Assembly: GCA_012840975.1 (NCBI GenBank)
Contig: DUVP01000015.1
Location: 1 to 46,903 of the forward strand
Direction of reading: 5' to 3'
Length of the DNA: 46,903 nt
DNA from: Mogibacterium sp.
GTDB taxonomy: Bacteria > Bacillota > Clostridia > Peptostreptococcales > Anaerovoracaceae
Part shown: positions 45,024-46,903 of the stretch, in pieces
Numbering within the stretch: position 1 is the stretch's first letter
How the letters are laid out: the number at the start of each line of letters is the position of its first letter
Notes under the pieces: generated by a model
What the model was told of the DNA's origin: nothing
Databases searched by the model: none
What the model saw: the letters and a program-made list of their open reading frames with translations, nothing else
Position numbers and translations under genes: made by a program

Positions 45024-45942
45024 AACCGTCGGTATAGCAGGTGCCGGTTCCGTAGGCAGTTCTTTGATGTATGCAATGTATCAATCGGATTCGGAAAACG
45101 TCTGTCTTGTCGCTACCGGAAAAAGAGCCGAAAGGCTCTTAAGAAAAGGGATTTTTGTAAACAATCTTACTTTTTTCCCGAAGGTATATTCGGATCCTGC
45201 CCAGCAGATCAACCTTGATCTTCTTATAATCGCTGTTAAGACTTACAGCCTTAAGAATGTTATAGAAGACATACGCCCTTTGATAAACGAAAAAACTATA
45301 ATACTCCCTATCGAGAACGGTATAACCGCAACCTCTCACCTCCGAGAGGCTTTTCCTGACAATAGAGTTTTATACGGTATAGTTCTACGAACCGATGCTC
45401 ATAGAGTGGGCCGTCGTGTTTTCTTTACTACTTTGGGGGAAATGCAGATAGGCTATGCCGACAATAGGATTGTTGAACCTGAAGTTCAAGCCGCTTATGA
45501 CAGGCTCAAAGAGCTTGGGATAAATGTCCGTATATACGAAGACATGCTGAAAACCCAATGGCGAAAATGGATGCTTAATACCGGAGCCAGTCAAACTGCT
45601 GTAGAAGTGCAGGCGGAATGCGGTTTCTTCGGACAGGTTGGAGAAATCCGAGATCTTATGAAAATGCTCATGGACGAAATACTTGCCATCGGTAAAGCCG
45701 AAGGAATTAATATAACGGAAGATGACAGAGACGAAATAATAGAAATGCTCATCAATTTCCCTCCTGACAAGAAGATGTCCATGCTTCAGGATTATGAAGC
45801 CGGGCGGCCGATCGAGATAGATGAATATGCCGGTGTCGTTATCCGGCTTGGAGAAAAGCACGGTATACCTACTCCGGCAAATAAGATCTTATATCTTGCA
45901 ATAACAGCGAGACAGAAAATAAATGATATGAGAAAGCGTTAG
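45016..45942 (+). CDS. Ketopantoate reductase-family (ApbA/PanE) oxidoreductase
   Basis: A 308-residue NAD(P)-dependent dehydrogenase. It has the Rossmann GAGSVGSS motif, IIAVKTYSL, ENGITATSHLREAF for the KPR substrate region and KTQWRKWMLNTGASQTAV, the second-domain motif with the catalytic lysine. The canonical enzyme makes pantoate for coenzyme A, but no other panBCD genes lie here. An 8-nt overlap with a glycosyltransferase gene hints that it may act on another 2-keto acid or on a sugar-derived substrate. Function by family only. Confidence 0.8.
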   Translation: MIKTVGIAGAGSVGSSLMYAMYQSDSENVCLVATGKRAERLLRKGIFVNNLTFFPKVYSDPAQQINLDLLIIAVKTYSLKNVIEDIRPLINEKTIILPIENGITATSHLREAFPDNRVLYGIVLRTDAHRVGRRVFFTTLGEMQIGYADNRIVEPEVQAAYDRLKELGINVRIYEDMLKTQWRKWMLNTGASQTAVEVQAECGFFGQVGEIRDLMKMLMDEILAIGKAEGINITEDDRDEIIEMLINFPPDKKMSMLQDYEAGRPIEIDEYAGVVIRLGEKHGIPTPANKILYLAITARQKINDMRKR

Positions 45943-45959
45943 AGCTTTCTCATTTTATT
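45928..45959 (+). terminator. Terminator overlapping the end of the ketopantoate-reductase-like gene
   Basis: ATGAGAAAGC (45928-45937) and GCTTTCTCAT (45944-45953) form a perfect 10-bp stem with loop GTTAGA, followed by TTTATT. The stop codon TAG lies in the loop/3' arm junction, an economical arrangement. Confidence 0.8.
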
Positions 45960-45967
45960 GAAAACGC

Positions 45968-45984
45968 AAAAATCTGTAAATTTT
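45968..45984 (+). repeat. Copy of the downstream insertion-sequence end motif
   Basis: AAAAATCTGTAAATTTT matches 17 of 18 positions of AAAAAGTCTGTAAATTTT at 46789-46806, the probable end of the insertion sequence, in the same orientation and 821 bp away. It may be a relic IS end. The rest of the gap 45985-46103 shows only AT-rich DNA and a GAGGAGGTG ribosome binding site for the next gene. Confidence 0.4.
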
Positions 45985-46103
45985 CCTTATAAGCACTAAG
46001 ATTGTTCGATTTATTATACTTAAAGCCGACATATTGCATAATTTTGTAAATAAGTCTATATTGAATTATAGTTGTATTCATTAAAAAAGCGAGGAGGTGT
46101 TAA

Positions 46104-46778
46104 ATGAAATACGAAATCAAGGGCGGTAATTTACCTGTTGTAATCTGCGAACTCGAAGCGGGTGAGAAGATCATTACAGAAGGTGGCGGTATGTCGTGGA
46201 TGTCACCTAACATCACGATGGAAACATCAGGTGGCGGAATCGGCAAAATGTTCGGAAAAATGATGAGCGGTGAATCTATCTTTCATAATATTTATACATG
46301 CAACGGATCAAGCGGTGAAATCGCTTTTGCTTCAAGCTTTCCGGGTGAGATAAGAGCATTTGAAATCAATGCAGGAAAAAATCTCATCGTTCAAAAATCT
46401 GCCTTTCTTGCAAGCGAAATAACAGTGGATCTGTCTGTTCACTTAAATAAGAAGCTAGGTGCAGGTTTTTTTGGCGGTGAAGGATTTATAATGCAGAAAT
46501 TAAGTGGCAACGGTATCGTTTTTCTTGAATTCGACGGCAGTATTATAGAATATGATCTGGCAGCCGGCCAGGAAATGGTTCTGGATACCGGACATCTTGC
46601 CGCAATGGAAGACACATGCACAATGGATATAGTTGCAGTAAAAGGCGTAAAGAATATTGTTCTCGGAGGAGAAGGTATGTTTAACACGATTGTTAAAGGA
46701 CCGGGGAAAATATATATACAGACTATGCCTCTCTCTCATATCGCAGGACTTTTGGCACCGTATTTGCCTGTTAAATAG
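46104..46778 (+). CDS. AIM24 / TIGR00266 family protein
   Basis: A 224-residue soluble protein with the repeated beta-sheet architecture of this family: YEIKGGNLPVVICELEAGEKIITEGGGMSWMSPNI, FPGEIRAFEI, VQKSAFLAS, GFIMQKLSGNGIVFLEFDG and GGEGMFNTIVKGPGKIYIQTMP. The family is widespread but its biochemical function is unknown; the yeast mitochondrial homologue is Aim24. A strong GAGGAGGTG lies 7 nt before the ATG. The stop is followed within a few bases by the insertion sequence end. Confidence 0.9.
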   Translation: MKYEIKGGNLPVVICELEAGEKIITEGGGMSWMSPNITMETSGGGIGKMFGKMMSGESIFHNIYTCNGSSGEIAFASSFPGEIRAFEINAGKNLIVQKSAFLASEITVDLSVHLNKKLGAGFFGGEGFIMQKLSGNGIVFLEFDGSIIEYDLAAGQEMVLDTGHLAAMEDTCTMDIVAVKGVKNIVLGGEGMFNTIVKGPGKIYIQTMPLSHIAGLLAPYLPVK

Positions 46779-46903
46779 AGAGTGTGAGAAAAAGTCTGTA
46801 AATTTTATAAAAGCCTTCTGTGGTAGAATCAAAATACTACAGGAGGCTATTATTATGGCAAAGAAAAAAGACGTTTATCACGTAAAACCTCTAACAGAGG
46901 GAA
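46779..46903 (+). mobile_element. Left end of an insertion sequence (probably IS256-type), truncated by the window
   Basis: Beginning just after the AIM24 stop, an AT-rich terminal sequence with AAAAAGTCTGTAAATTTT leads in 75 nt to the start of a transposase-like reading frame with an AGGAGG site. The right end is outside the window, so inverted and target repeats cannot be checked. Confidence 0.5.
46855..46903 (+). CDS. Transposase N-terminus, probable IS256 family (partial)
   Basis: Only 16 codons are visible (MAKKKDVYHVKPLTEG), preceded by AGGAGG. The sequence matches, as I recall, the start of IS256-family transposases common in Clostridia (KKxVYHVTPLTEGKRN). This is too short to be sure. 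Confidence 0.5.
   Translation, partial: MAKKKDVYHVKPLTEG

Noticed and set aside
1-46903. CRISPR array, tRNA, rRNA or prophage
   Set aside because: No regularly spaced repeats, no tRNA-like cloverleaf or rRNA sequence and no phage structural or integrase genes were seen.

Overview
The window looks like chromosomal DNA from a Gram-positive anaerobe of the class Clostridia. Signs are AT-rich intergenic DNA, strong AGGAGG-type ribosome binding sites, a clostridial long-form PurL, a C-type S18, DUF3021/LytTR and VanZ-like genes, a TagO/LCP/CDP-glycerol wall-polymer locus, and a giant secreted surface protein with Rib-like domains. A relative of Mogibacterium/Anaerovoracaceae would fit, but that is a guess from gene style.

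Layout. (1) 1-6032, minus: a giant secreted adhesin-like protein, starting at GTG and cut off by the window edge. (2) 6429-6587, minus: rubredoxin. (3) 6769-18210, minus: a de novo purine operon transcribed purE-purC-purF-purM-purN/IMP cyclohydrolase fusion-AICAR transformylase-purD-purL. It has three departures from the textbook set: PurF lacks the N-terminal nucleophile cysteine, PurH is only its transformylase half, and the missing IMP cyclohydrolase appears as a PurO-like domain fused to PurN. (4) 18453-22467: a VanZ-like membrane protein (minus), then a plus-strand amino-sugar cluster (beta-helix transferase, glmM, nagB) and bioY. (5) 22491-25876, minus: a membrane-anchored G5-NlpC/P60 peptidase, a LytTR regulator with DUF3021 protein, and rpsF-ssb-rpsR. 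(6) 26040-43823, minus: a large cell-surface glycopolymer locus. (7) 44028-46778, plus: a membrane-anchored family 2 glycosyltransferase with a ketopantoate-reductase-like enzyme, then an AIM24-family protein. (8) 46779-end: the left end of an insertion sequence, probably IS256-type.

How the genes work together. The purine operon covers every step from PRPP to IMP except adenylosuccinate lyase (purB) and any purK. The glycopolymer locus encodes dTDP-glucose synthesis (rmlA, rmlB), a WecE-like transaminase predicted to give dTDP-Fuc4N (no rmlC or rmlD is present), a TagO/WecA-type initiating transferase, a Wzx-like flippase, a CDP-glycerol phosphotransferase, an acyltransferase, an LCP ligase, two large polytopic proteins resembling GT-C enzymes, an L,D-transpeptidase and several surface proteins. 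I infer an undecaprenyl-linked, Fuc4N-containing, possibly glycerol-phosphate-decorated wall polymer attached to peptidoglycan by LCP. Control signals include a 13-bp hairpin hiding the flippase ribosome binding site, a promoter inside an inverted repeat before rmlB, and 21-bp-phased repeats before the LytTR gene.

I found no tRNA, rRNA, CRISPR array or recognisable metabolite riboswitch.
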